This document shows, piece by piece, positions 1-5,380 of a DNA stretch of 5,380 bases (within the stretch, counting starts at the first letter, position 1; the number at the start of each line of letters is the position of its first letter). The stretch covers positions 1-5,380 of the forward strand of contig CAUHTB010000067.1 of the NCBI GenBank assembly GCA_959608595.1. The letters are read 5' to 3'. Made by a program: the position numbers and the translations under genes. The notes beneath the pieces are model-generated. The model did no database searches. It was not told where the DNA came from and was given only the letters and a program-made list of their open reading frames with translations. Source of the DNA: an uncultured Veillonella sp. (GTDB taxonomy: Bacteria; Bacillota; Negativicutes; Veillonellales; Veillonellaceae).

Positions 1-80
1 GCTGTAATTCGTTCAAGGCCAGGCTTAATACCGAATGAAGATGCCTGTTCTAAATAGGCTAAGGCCTCTTGATATGTCAT
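1..80 (-). CDS. folC: Folylpolyglutamate synthase / dihydrofolate synthase, N-terminal fragment
   Basis: Only the first 26 codons are inside the window; the gene continues beyond position 1. The start is ATG at 80-78, preceded by a strong AGGAGG site. The peptide begins MTYQEALAYLEQASSFGIKP and continues GLERI. This matches the typical FolC opening, in which a Y-x-E-A-x-x-Y-L stretch is followed by the conserved FGIKPGLERI segment. FolC is a cytoplasmic Mur-ligase-type enzyme that uses ATP to add glutamate to dihydropteroate and/or tetrahydrofolate, which retains folates in the cell. The ATP-binding and catalytic domains lie outside the window and cannot be checked. The position 12 bases after the valS stop supports the call, because valS-folC is a known pair in Bacillota such as Bacillus subtilis. 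Whether the gene is intact, and whether it has both synthase activities, cannot be told from here. Confidence 0.86.
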   Translation of the reverse strand, partial: MTYQEALAYLEQASSFGIKPGLERIT

Positions 81-85
81 ATAAA

Positions 86-91
86 CCTCCT
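86..91 (-). promoter_or_regulatory. Ribosome binding site of folC
   Basis: A perfect AGGAGG on the minus strand lies 5 bases before the folC ATG. It occupies most of the 12-base gap after the valS stop codon. It fixes the folC start and suggests independent, efficient re-initiation after valS translation ends. Confidence 0.8.
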
Positions 92-92
92 A

Positions 93-2750
93 TTATAAGG
101 TTTCAAGGAACGCTTCACGTTCCAATAACGCTTGTTGTTTTTGTTTATATTCTTCTAACTTTTCTTTTTCTTTTGCTACTACAGCTTCAGGAGCTTTTGC
201 TAGGAAGCCTTGGTTAGACAATTTACCTTCCAAACGAGAAATTTCTTTTTCCATTTGGATTTTTTCCTTTGCAATACGCTCTCTTTCTTTTTCACCGTCG
301 ATCAAGTCTTTAAGTAAGAGATATACTTCCATACCATTTACAACTGTTACAGTTGCATTTTCTGGTTTTGGATCATGGGCACCAAGAATTGTTACCTTCT
401 CAGCCCAAGCTAATGTTACGAAGTAATCGCTATGATCGGCTACAGTTTGAGCCAATGCTTCATCTGTTGGCGCCACAATAACCTCAGCTTTTTTACCTAA
501 AGGCACATTCATTTCAGCACGCATGTTACGAATACCCTTGATGGCATCCATCATAACTTCCATTTGACGTGCTGCACCTTCAAGATTATCAAACTTTAAT
601 GCTTCAGGCCATTTTGCAACAACGATGCTATCCCCTTCATGAGGTAAATGTTGCCAAATATGTTCTGTTACGAACGGCATAAATGGATGTAACAATTCAA
701 GCATGTGACGCAAGATTGTTACAAGTAAATATTGAACTGTACGACGATCACGTTCGTTGCTTTCACTATACAAACGAGGTTTCGCTAATTCAATGTACCA
801 ATCGCAGTACGTATTCCAAATGAAATCATATACGGAACTTGCAGCTTCACCAAGTTCGAATTTATCGAGATTAGATGTTACGCTTTGTACGGTTTCATTG
901 TATTTTTGAACAATCCATTGGTCTGCTAATGTCAAATCATCTGCTGTTGGAACGAAACTTTCATCATAATTTGTAAGGTTCATCAATACAAACTTGGATG
1001 CATTCCAAATCTTATTGGCAAAGTTACGGTTAGCCTCAACACGTTCCATATAGAAACGCATATCGTTACCAGGTGTGTTGCCAGTTACAAGAGTAAAGCG
1101 CAATGCATCAGCACCATATTGGTCGATAACTTCAAGCGGATTAATACCATTGCCCAAAGATTTACTCATTTTACGGCCCTGGCTATCGCGGACAAGACCA
1201 TGAATAAATACATGTTTAAATGGAATTTCATGTTCGAACTCAAGAGCCATAAAGATCATACGAGCAACCCAGAAGAAGATGATATCGTAGCCAGTTACAA
1301 GAACACTTGTGGGATACCATTGTTTAAGCTCAGGAGTTTGTTCAGGCCACCCCATTGTAGCAAATGGCCACAAGCCAGAACTGAACCATGTATCAAGAAC
1401 GTCTGGATCTTGTGTAACATGACCGTGGCAATGAGGACATTCCGTAATATCGTTACGACTAACGATTGTTTCGCCGCATTCATCGCAGTACCATGCAGGA
1501 ATACGATGGCCCCACCACAATTGACGGGAAATCGTCCAGTCGCGGATGTTTTCAAGCCAGTTTACATAAGTTTTTGTAAAACGTTCAGGAACGAACTCTA
1601 CTTCGTGGTCTTTAACAACCTTAAGAGCTGGCTCTGCTAATGGTTTCATATCTACGAACCATTGTTTAGATATCATTGGCTCAATAATTGTGTTACAACG
1701 AGAACAATGACCTACTGCATGGTCATGATCATCGATTTTTTCAAGTAAGCCTAGTTCTTTGAGTTCAGCTACAACTTGTTTACGAGCTTCTTCACGAGTC
1801 ATGCCATTGAACTTGCCAGCACCTTCATTCATTGTGGCATCATTGTTCATAACAACGATGGATTCCAAATTATGACGTTGGCCCATTTCAAAGTCATTAG
1901 GGTCATGAGCAGGCGTAATTTTTACACAGCCTGTACCGAAGCTAGCATCTACATAATCATCGGCAATTACAGGAATTTCGCGATTAACAAATGGTAAAAT
2001 TAATGTTTTTCCGATGAGGTCTTTATAACGATCATCATCAGGATTTACTGCTACTGCTACGTCACCGAACATTGTTTCTGGACGTGTGGTAGCAACAACT
2101 ACGAAACGATTATCCTCACCTTTTACAGGATATTTAATATGCCATAAGTGGCCATGTTCGTCTTCATGTTCAACTTCAACATCAGATAAAGCAGTAGCAC
2201 AACGAGGGCACCAGTTGATGATGCGTTCACCGCGATAGATTAAGCCTTTTTCATAAAGCTTTACGAACACTTCACGCACTGCATGATAGTACCCTTCATC
2301 TAATGTAAAGCGTTCGCGAGACCAGTCACAAGATGCGCCTAAGCTACGAATTTGTTTTACAATAGTATCGCCGTATTCTTTTTTCCATTCCCATACGCGT
2401 TCTACGAATTTCTCACGACCTAAATCATAGCGAGATTTGCCTTCTTCTTTAGCAAGCATTTCTTCTACTTTAATTTGTGTAGCAATACCAGCATGGTCAG
2501 TACCTGGCATCCACAATACATTGTAGCCTTGCATGCGTTTGAAACGAATAAGGATATCTTGCAATGTATTATCTAAAGCATGGCCCATGTGCAACATACC
2601 AGTTACATTAGGAGGCGGCAACACGATACTAAATGGTTCTTTATTAGTGTCTACTTCTTCGTGAAAGTATCCTTGGTTTTCCCAATATGAATACCATTTC
2701 CCTTCTATTTCACCGGGGTTATAAGTGGTTAAATTTTCGTAGGTTTTCAT
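93..2750 (-). CDS. valS: Valine--tRNA ligase (ValRS)
   Basis: This 885-residue protein is a complete class Ia aminoacyl-tRNA synthetase that charges tRNA-Val with valine in the cytoplasm. Its length fits the Gram-positive/Thermus type (about 860-885 residues). The ATP-binding HIGH motif is HMGH at residues 54-57, within [13 protein letters not shown]. The KMSKS loop is at 527-531. The CP1 editing domain, which hydrolyses mischarged Thr-tRNA-Val, carries the [10 protein letters not shown] signature at 221-230 and the [15 protein letters not shown] segment around 272-286. Four cysteine pairs (C181/C184, C349/C352, C422/C425, C438/C441) look like two zinc-binding sites. The signature [16 protein letters not shown] is at 405-420. 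The anticodon-binding domain follows at roughly 605-750. The charged, heptad-like tail from about 815 to 875 is the ValRS C-terminal coiled coil that contacts tRNA. The ATG start has an AGGAGG site 4 bases upstream. valS lies 21 bases after tatC and 12 before folC. No key residue is missing. Confidence 0.98.
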   Translation of the reverse strand: MKTYENLTTYNPGEIEGKWYSYWENQGYFHEEVDTNKEPFSIVLPPPNVTGMLHMGHALDNTLQDILIRFKRMQGYNVLWMPGTDHAGIATQIKVEEMLAKEEGKSRYDLGREKFVERVWEWKKEYGDTIVKQIRSLGASCDWSRERFTLDEGYYHAVREVFVKLYEKGLIYRGERIINWCPRCATALSDVEVEHEDEHGHLWHIKYPVKGEDNRFVVVATTRPETMFGDVAVAVNPDDDRYKDLIGKTLILPFVNREIPVIADDYVDASFGTGCVKITPAHDPNDFEMGQRHNLESIVVMNNDATMNEGAGKFNGMTREEARKQVVAELKELGLLEKIDDHDHAVGHCSRCNTIIEPMISKQWFVDMKPLAEPALKVVKDHEVEFVPERFTKTYVNWLENIRDWTISRQLWWGHRIPAWYCDECGETIVSRNDITECPHCHGHVTQDPDVLDTWFSSGLWPFATMGWPEQTPELKQWYPTSVLVTGYDIIFFWVARMIFMALEFEHEIPFKHVFIHGLVRDSQGRKMSKSLGNGINPLEVIDQYGADALRFTLVTGNTPGNDMRFYMERVEANRNFANKIWNASKFVLMNLTNYDESFVPTADDLTLADQWIVQKYNETVQSVTSNLDKFELGEAASSVYDFIWNTYCDWYIELAKPRLYSESNERDRRTVQYLLVTILRHMLELLHPFMPFVTEHIWQHLPHEGDSIVVAKWPEALKFDNLEGAARQMEVMMDAIKGIRNMRAEMNVPLGKKAEVIVAPTDEALAQTVADHSDYFVTLAWAEKVTILGAHDPKPENATVTVVNGMEVYLLLKDLIDGEKERERIAKEKIQMEKEISRLEGKLSNQGFLAKAPEAVVAKEKEKLEEYKQKQQALLEREAFLETL

Positions 2751-2754
2751 CGTT

Positions 2755-2760
2755 CCTCCT
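2755..2760 (-). promoter_or_regulatory. Ribosome binding site of valS
   Basis: A perfect AGGAGG on the minus strand lies 4 bases before the valS ATG, inside the 21-base gap after the tatC stop. It confirms the valS start. The gap is too short for a T-box leader, terminator or other structured regulator. Confidence 0.8.
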
Positions 2761-2771
2761 AAATAAACTCC

Positions 2772-3662
2772 TTAGCGCTTCATAATCTTAGCCAATACAA
2801 ATAGGCTCGTTTCATATAGCAATATCATAGGCAATGCAATCATCGTTTGAGAGAACATATCCGGTGTAGGTGAAATGACAGCACCTATGATAAAGGATAT
2901 AAGAATAAATATTTTTCGTTTCGTTTTTAAAAAGCGTGATGTAATTAAGTTGAAATATCCCAAAATAATTAAGATCAACGGCAACTCAAAGATAAATCCA
3001 AAGGGTAGTACAAAGGATAATACAAAGTCCATGTACTGGCCGATGGAAAACAGCGGTTGTAATTCGTCGGTAGCAAAGCCCATAAAGAACTTAACAGCTG
3101 CTGGTAGCACGAGAAAATAAGAAAATACAATACCTATGCCAAATAGGCCTATAGCAACCGGTAAAATCCAATTGGATAGTTGCTTTTCTCGCACCGTAAG
3201 GGCAGGCTTAACAAATAACCAGATCTGATGCAATATAATAGGTGCCCCTATAATAAGACCACCTACTATAGACACCTTCATATATGTAAAGAAGGCCTCA
3301 GTCGGTTTCATATAATAGAGCTTACCAGCTGGCTTTAGGAGTATTTCCAATAAGAAGTCTACATAATAATAAGAAATACATGTTCCTATGACTACTGCAA
3401 CAGCCATTATAATTAGACGCTTTCGCAATTCAGATAGATGGCCTACAAGGGATATTTCCCTCGCCTCGTCCATCATTTTCTGTTCCATCTCAGTATAAAT
3501 TGGCTCGTCCTCAGGTTCCTCAGGAACCTGTTGTTTTACCACCTTATACTGTTCTTGTTCAGCCTTTAATTTGGCTTCGCGACGCTTTTGACGAACTACA
3601 CTATCAAAAGAAGGTTTTTGTATGGGATATTCGAAGTCCGTTTTTGGTTCGAATGGTTCCAT
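2772..3662 (-). CDS. tatC: Sec-independent (Tat) protein translocase subunit TatC, with N-terminal extension
   Basis: TatC is the inner-membrane receptor of the twin-arginine translocase. It recognises RR signal peptides and works with TatA/TatB-type proteins to export folded proteins. The family core starts near residue 64. The cytoplasmic signal-peptide recognition motif HLSELRKRL is at 75-83, followed by six predicted membrane helices (about 84-104, 127-150, 164-187, 209-233, 250-264 and 273-291). Conserved landmarks are PTEAFF at 120-125 in the first periplasmic loop, QIWLFVKPAL at 146-155, the membrane-embedded Glu226 in FELP, and PTPDMFSQ at 265-272 before the last helix. At 296 residues it is longer than the usual 240-260. 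The excess is a charged, proline- and glutamate-rich N-terminus of about 63 residues. The assigned ATG lies one base after the prenyl synthase stop and has a GAAAGG site. Internal Met59, Met63 or Met64 would give a standard-length protein but have no good ribosome binding site. No tatA or tatB gene is present in the window. Confidence 0.96.
   Translation of the reverse strand: MEPFEPKTDFEYPIQKPSFDSVVRQKRREAKLKAEQEQYKVVKQQVPEEPEDEPIYTEMEQKMMDEAREISLVGHLSELRKRLIIMAVAVVIGTCISYYYVDFLLEILLKPAGKLYYMKPTEAFFTYMKVSIVGGLIIGAPIILHQIWLFVKPALTVREKQLSNWILPVAIGLFGIGIVFSYFLVLPAAVKFFMGFATDELQPLFSIGQYMDFVLSFVLPFGFIFELPLILIILGYFNLITSRFLKTKRKIFILISFIIGAVISPTPDMFSQTMIALPMILLYETSLFVLAKIMKR
3512..3530. repeat. Perfect 9-bp inverted repeat with 1-base centre inside tatC
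   Basis: CAGGTTCCTCAGGAACCTG reads as nine bases, one central C, then the exact reverse complement. It lies in the part of tatC that encodes the acidic VPEEPED stretch of the N-terminal extension. As RNA it could fold into a stem of about 8 pairs with a 3-base loop. No U-tract follows, so it is not an intrinsic terminator. It may be a by-product of repeated Pro-Glu codons (CCTGAG and similar), and no function is assigned. Confidence 0.5.
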
Positions 3663-3663
3663 A

Positions 3664-4635
3664 TTATACCTTTCTATCAGCTAAATTCTCTACAGCCATC
3701 ACAAGGAATTCCTTGCCTGGGAAATCACGGACAGCGTCGAGTGCTGCCAAAGCATCTTTGCAATATTGATCAGCTACAGCTAATGTATTATCAATACCGC
3801 CTTGACCGATAACATAGTCGATAATAGCCTGCTCATCGCCGCCATTATTCAAGGCTTTAATATCCTCAAGTAATTTATCTTTATTGTCATCATTAACGAT
3901 ACTTAACAACGGATATGTCAATAAACCTTCGCGAAGATCATTCCCCACGGGTTTACCAGTCGTCGCTGTTGTTTCACGATAATCCATAATATCATCAGTA
4001 ATTTGGAATGCCATGCCCAGAGCATGACCATATTTTTTCAACTCAACGATTTCAGATTCGCTCCAGTCCCCTAATAGGCCACCAAGTTCCATACAGCCTT
4101 CCATAAAGTCAGCTGTTTTCTTTTGGGTCTTAGTCATATAGCGCTCAATCCCTTGATCGATGCGATACACATCTTCCATCTGCATAAACTCGCCTTCCAC
4201 AAGGCAAGTAATGATATGAGAAAAAATCTGCAAATATTTCATATTAGGCATTTCAGATACAATTTGGAATGCTTTAGCAAACAAGTAATCACCACTAAGA
4301 ATAGCTACCTTATTTCCTTTATGCATATGTATCGTTTCTTCGCCTCGACGAATCTCTGCTTGATCTAACACATCATCGTGAATCAAAGTCGCTAAATGAA
4401 GCATCTCTACGGCTTCAGCAATTCTAATACGCTGACGTTCTACAGATGTACCTGCATTAGCAATCAATAAACATAATTGCGCGCGCAAGCGCTTGCCACC
4501 TGCAGCAGATAATGGTCGAATCAGTGCATTAAAGTCTTCTGCACCTGTATTAAAAGATGATGCAAGAGACTCTTCCACACCCTCTAAATCTAGAGCAATG
4601 CGTTCCATAATCTCTAATTCATTGGTTTGACTCAT
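3664..4635 (-). CDS. All-trans polyprenyl diphosphate synthase (probable long-chain, heptaprenyl/octaprenyl type)
   Basis: This 323-residue trans-isoprenyl diphosphate synthase condenses isopentenyl diphosphate units onto an allylic primer, typically to make the side chain of menaquinone or another quinone. Substrate-binding landmarks in order are GGKRLR at 46-51; the first aspartate-rich motif DDVLD at 87-91, followed by RRG at 96-98; GEFMQM at 148-153; the second aspartate-rich motif QITDDIMD at 211-218; and TGKPVGNDLREG at 226-237. All Mg-binding aspartates are present. The fifth residue before the first motif is Ala82. In this family a small residue there leaves the product tunnel open, so a long chain is more likely than farnesyl diphosphate; exact length is not predictable by eye. 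No ispA-type insertion or partner subunit (HepS-like) is seen nearby. The ATG overlaps the engB stop by four bases (ATGA), with AGGAG 7 bases upstream. HepT, IspB and SdsA are possible names, so no symbol is given. Confidence 0.93.
   Translation of the reverse strand: MSQTNELEIMERIALDLEGVEESLASSFNTGAEDFNALIRPLSAAGGKRLRAQLCLLIANAGTSVERQRIRIAEAVEMLHLATLIHDDVLDQAEIRRGEETIHMHKGNKVAILSGDYLFAKAFQIVSEMPNMKYLQIFSHIITCLVEGEFMQMEDVYRIDQGIERYMTKTQKKTADFMEGCMELGGLLGDWSESEIVELKKYGHALGMAFQITDDIMDYRETTATTGKPVGNDLREGLLTYPLLSIVNDDNKDKLLEDIKALNNGGDEQAIIDYVIGQGGIDNTLAVADQYCKDALAALDAVRDFPGKEFLVMAVENLADRKV
3669..3674 (-). promoter_or_regulatory. Probable ribosome binding site deciding the tatC start
   Basis: GAAAGG on the minus strand lies 6 bases before the upstream tatC ATG, inside the last codons of the prenyl synthase gene. 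It is weaker than the AGGAGG sites of valS and folC. With the one-base gap after the preceding stop (TAA-T-ATG), it points to translational coupling and supports the long form of TatC over internal starts. Confidence 0.55.
4477..4496. repeat. Two overlapping 12-bp perfect palindromes inside the prenyl synthase gene
   Basis: TTGCGCGCGCAA (4477-4488) and GCAAGCGCTTGC (4485-4496) are each their own reverse complement and share four bases. They form a local GC-rich island in an AT-leaning gene and encode the conserved GKRLRAQ region. Coding constraint on Arg, Leu and Ala codons may explain them. The two cannot both be extruded or paired at once. No function is assigned. Confidence 0.45.
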
Positions 4636-5330
4636 GCTTCATCTCCTACTAGAACTTTATTGATGCGTTGTTGTAAAAGTTCACGTCCCGTGTGTTTTAA
4701 GGAGCTATATAAAATAGGCGGTGTATTCGTTGGATACATTTCCTTAATTTTAGCCAAGTTCGCAGACTTCTCTTTAGCCGTTAGTTTGTCAGCTTTAGTA
4801 ACTACAATTTGTAATGGTACACCAGCTTCAACGAGCCAATCATAGGCCACCTTATCGATAGGCATCTCTGGATGACGGCCATCGATAAGTAAGCACAACA
4901 ACATCAATCGTTCAGAATGTAAAATATAATCGGCAATAAAGGAAGACCACAAGTTGCGGTTTCCCTTATTTGTCTTTGCAAAACCATAACCAGGAAGGTC
5001 TACGAGAAACCAGTTATATCTGCGTTCCTCTGTTTCAGAAATATCCTCTTTTGATTCAATATCAAAGTAGTTTATCGTCTTAGTCTTACCTGGCTGACCA
5101 CTAACGAGGGCTAACCCACGATAGTTACATAAAGAATTAATCAACGAAGACTTGCCCACATTAGAGCGTCCAAGGAAGGCGATTTCTACGGTATCCCCTT
5201 CAGGATATTGATCCGCCTTCACACAGGAAGTATTATATTTTGCTGCTATAATACGAGGCCCCTTCGGTTCTTTTCGTGTATATTGTGGTTTTGGGCCCAT
5301 TTGTTTAGTGGATTTTTTCTTTTTTTGCAT
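4632..5330 (-). CDS. engB: Ribosome biogenesis GTP-binding protein EngB (YsxC/YihA)
   Basis: EngB is a cytoplasmic TRAFAC-class GTPase needed for late assembly of the 50S ribosomal subunit and essential in several bacteria. GTPase motifs in order: G1 P-loop GRSNVGKSS at 54-62; the switch region GKTKTINYF at 81-89, holding the G2 threonine; G3 DLPGYGFA at 111-118, a family signature; G4 TKAD at 178-181; and G5 SS at 209-210. The QYPEG segment at 41-45 before the P-loop is also typical. At 232 residues it is longer than B. subtilis YsxC (about 195). About 24 extra residues form a Lys-rich N-terminus, and about 10 charged residues are inserted around 92-105 between G2 and G3. The ATG shares its A with the lon stop (TAATG), giving tight coupling. 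AAAGG lies 10 bases upstream, which is a poor spacing. Met11 is an alternative start but has no ribosome binding site. Position after lon matches the lonA-ysxC order of Bacillus. Confidence 0.96.
   Translation of the reverse strand: MQKKKKSTKQMGPKPQYTRKEPKGPRIIAAKYNTSCVKADQYPEGDTVEIAFLGRSNVGKSSLINSLCNYRGLALVSGQPGKTKTINYFDIESKEDISETEERRYNWFLVDLPGYGFAKTNKGNRNLWSSFIADYILHSERLMLLCLLIDGRHPEMPIDKVAYDWLVEAGVPLQIVVTKADKLTAKEKSANLAKIKEMYPTNTPPILYSSLKHTGRELLQQRINKVLVGDEA
4643..4647 (-). promoter_or_regulatory. Ribosome binding site of the prenyl synthase
   Basis: AGGAG on the minus strand lies 7 bases before the ATG, inside the last codons of engB. Together with the ATGA stop/start overlap it fixes the start and implies coupled translation with engB. 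Confidence 0.7.
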
Positions 5331-5380
5331 TACACAAGTGCCTTTGCTAATACTTCATCCATTGTCTTAACTGGCGTAAT
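5330..5380 (-). CDS. lon: Probable ATP-dependent Lon protease, extreme C-terminus
   Basis: Sixteen codons plus a TAA stop (5332-5330) are visible; the rest lies beyond the window. This fragment was read by hand because it is too short for standard ORF calling. The peptide ITPVKTMDEVLAKALV resembles the Lon C-terminus, where a V-x-x-x-x-E-V-L-x-x-A-L-V pattern follows the last strand of the proteolytic domain. The reading frame is supported by the stop codon falling exactly on the engB start (TAATG, one shared base) and by the known lon-engB order in Bacillota. Lon is a cytoplasmic AAA+ serine/lysine protease that degrades misfolded and regulatory proteins. The catalytic residues are outside the window, so the call rests on a short tail plus gene order. 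Confidence 0.78.
   Translation of the reverse strand: MTPVKTMDEVLAKALV

Noticed and set aside
92..97. TATAAT on the minus strand just before folC, considered as a -10 box
   Set aside because: No TTGACA-like -35 is found at 16-18 bases, and initiation here would start at or beyond the Shine-Dalgarno site. The bases arise from the valS stop codon and its surroundings.
107..123. A 6-bp stem with 5-base loop (GGAACG / CGTTCC) near the end of valS, considered as a terminator
   Set aside because: It lies within valS codons, the stem is short, and no U-tract follows in the direction of transcription. folC follows 12 bases after the valS stop with a strong ribosome binding site, so termination here makes little sense.
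1119..1640. A 173-codon open frame on the plus strand, antisense to valS
   Set aside because: It overlaps a fully conserved ValRS sequence, has no ribosome binding site I can recognise, and its translation resembles no family I know. It is a shadow of the valS reading frame.
2751..2771. Possible small RNA, riboswitch or terminator between tatC and valS
   Set aside because: The gap is only 21 bases, is AT-rich apart from the AGGAGG site, and shows no inverted repeat.
3663..3668. TATAAT on the minus strand just before the tatC ATG, considered as a promoter
   Set aside because: There is no recognisable -35 hexamer at the right distance, and transcription would give a leaderless tatC message or start inside the gene. 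It is formed by the GTATAA end of the upstream gene plus the spacer.
3588..3812. Plus-strand open frames across the tatC/prenyl synthase junction
   Set aside because: They are short, overlap well-supported genes on the opposite strand, and show no motif, signal or start site of their own.

Overview
This window looks like a dense housekeeping operon from a low-to-moderate G+C Firmicute. The best guess is the Negativicutes (Veillonella or a relative). That guess rests on three things: the AT-leaning codon use, the strong AGGAGG ribosome binding sites, and the two gene pairs lon-engB and valS-folC, both known as neighbours in Bacillota such as Bacillus subtilis. The genus assignment is inference, not proof.

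All genes lie on the minus strand, so transcription runs from position 5380 down to position 1. In that order they are: the last 16 codons of what is probably the Lon protease (5380-5330); engB/ysxC, a ribosome-assembly GTPase (5330-4632); a long-chain all-trans polyprenyl diphosphate synthase (4635-3664); tatC, the Tat translocase receptor subunit (3662-2772); valS, valyl-tRNA synthetase (2750-93); and the first 26 codons of folC (80-1).

The genes are packed very tightly. lon and engB share one base (TAATG), engB and the prenyl synthase overlap by four bases (ATGA), and the prenyl synthase and tatC are one base apart. tatC-valS and valS-folC are separated by 21 and 12 bases, which hold little beyond a Shine-Dalgarno site. 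No terminator, convincing promoter, T-box leader, RNA gene, mobile element or CRISPR array is visible, and no gene-free stretch exceeds 21 bases. The likely arrangement is one polycistronic unit whose promoter lies upstream of the window, at or before lon.

The gene products serve general growth: protein quality control (Lon), 50S subunit assembly (EngB), isoprenoid side-chain synthesis, export of folded proteins (TatC), tRNA charging (ValS) and folate polyglutamylation (FolC). I see no new defence or mobile system here. The points worth a second look are modest: TatC has an unusual charged N-terminal extension of about 63 residues, valS has no room for its own leader, and a few short perfect palindromes lie inside genes.
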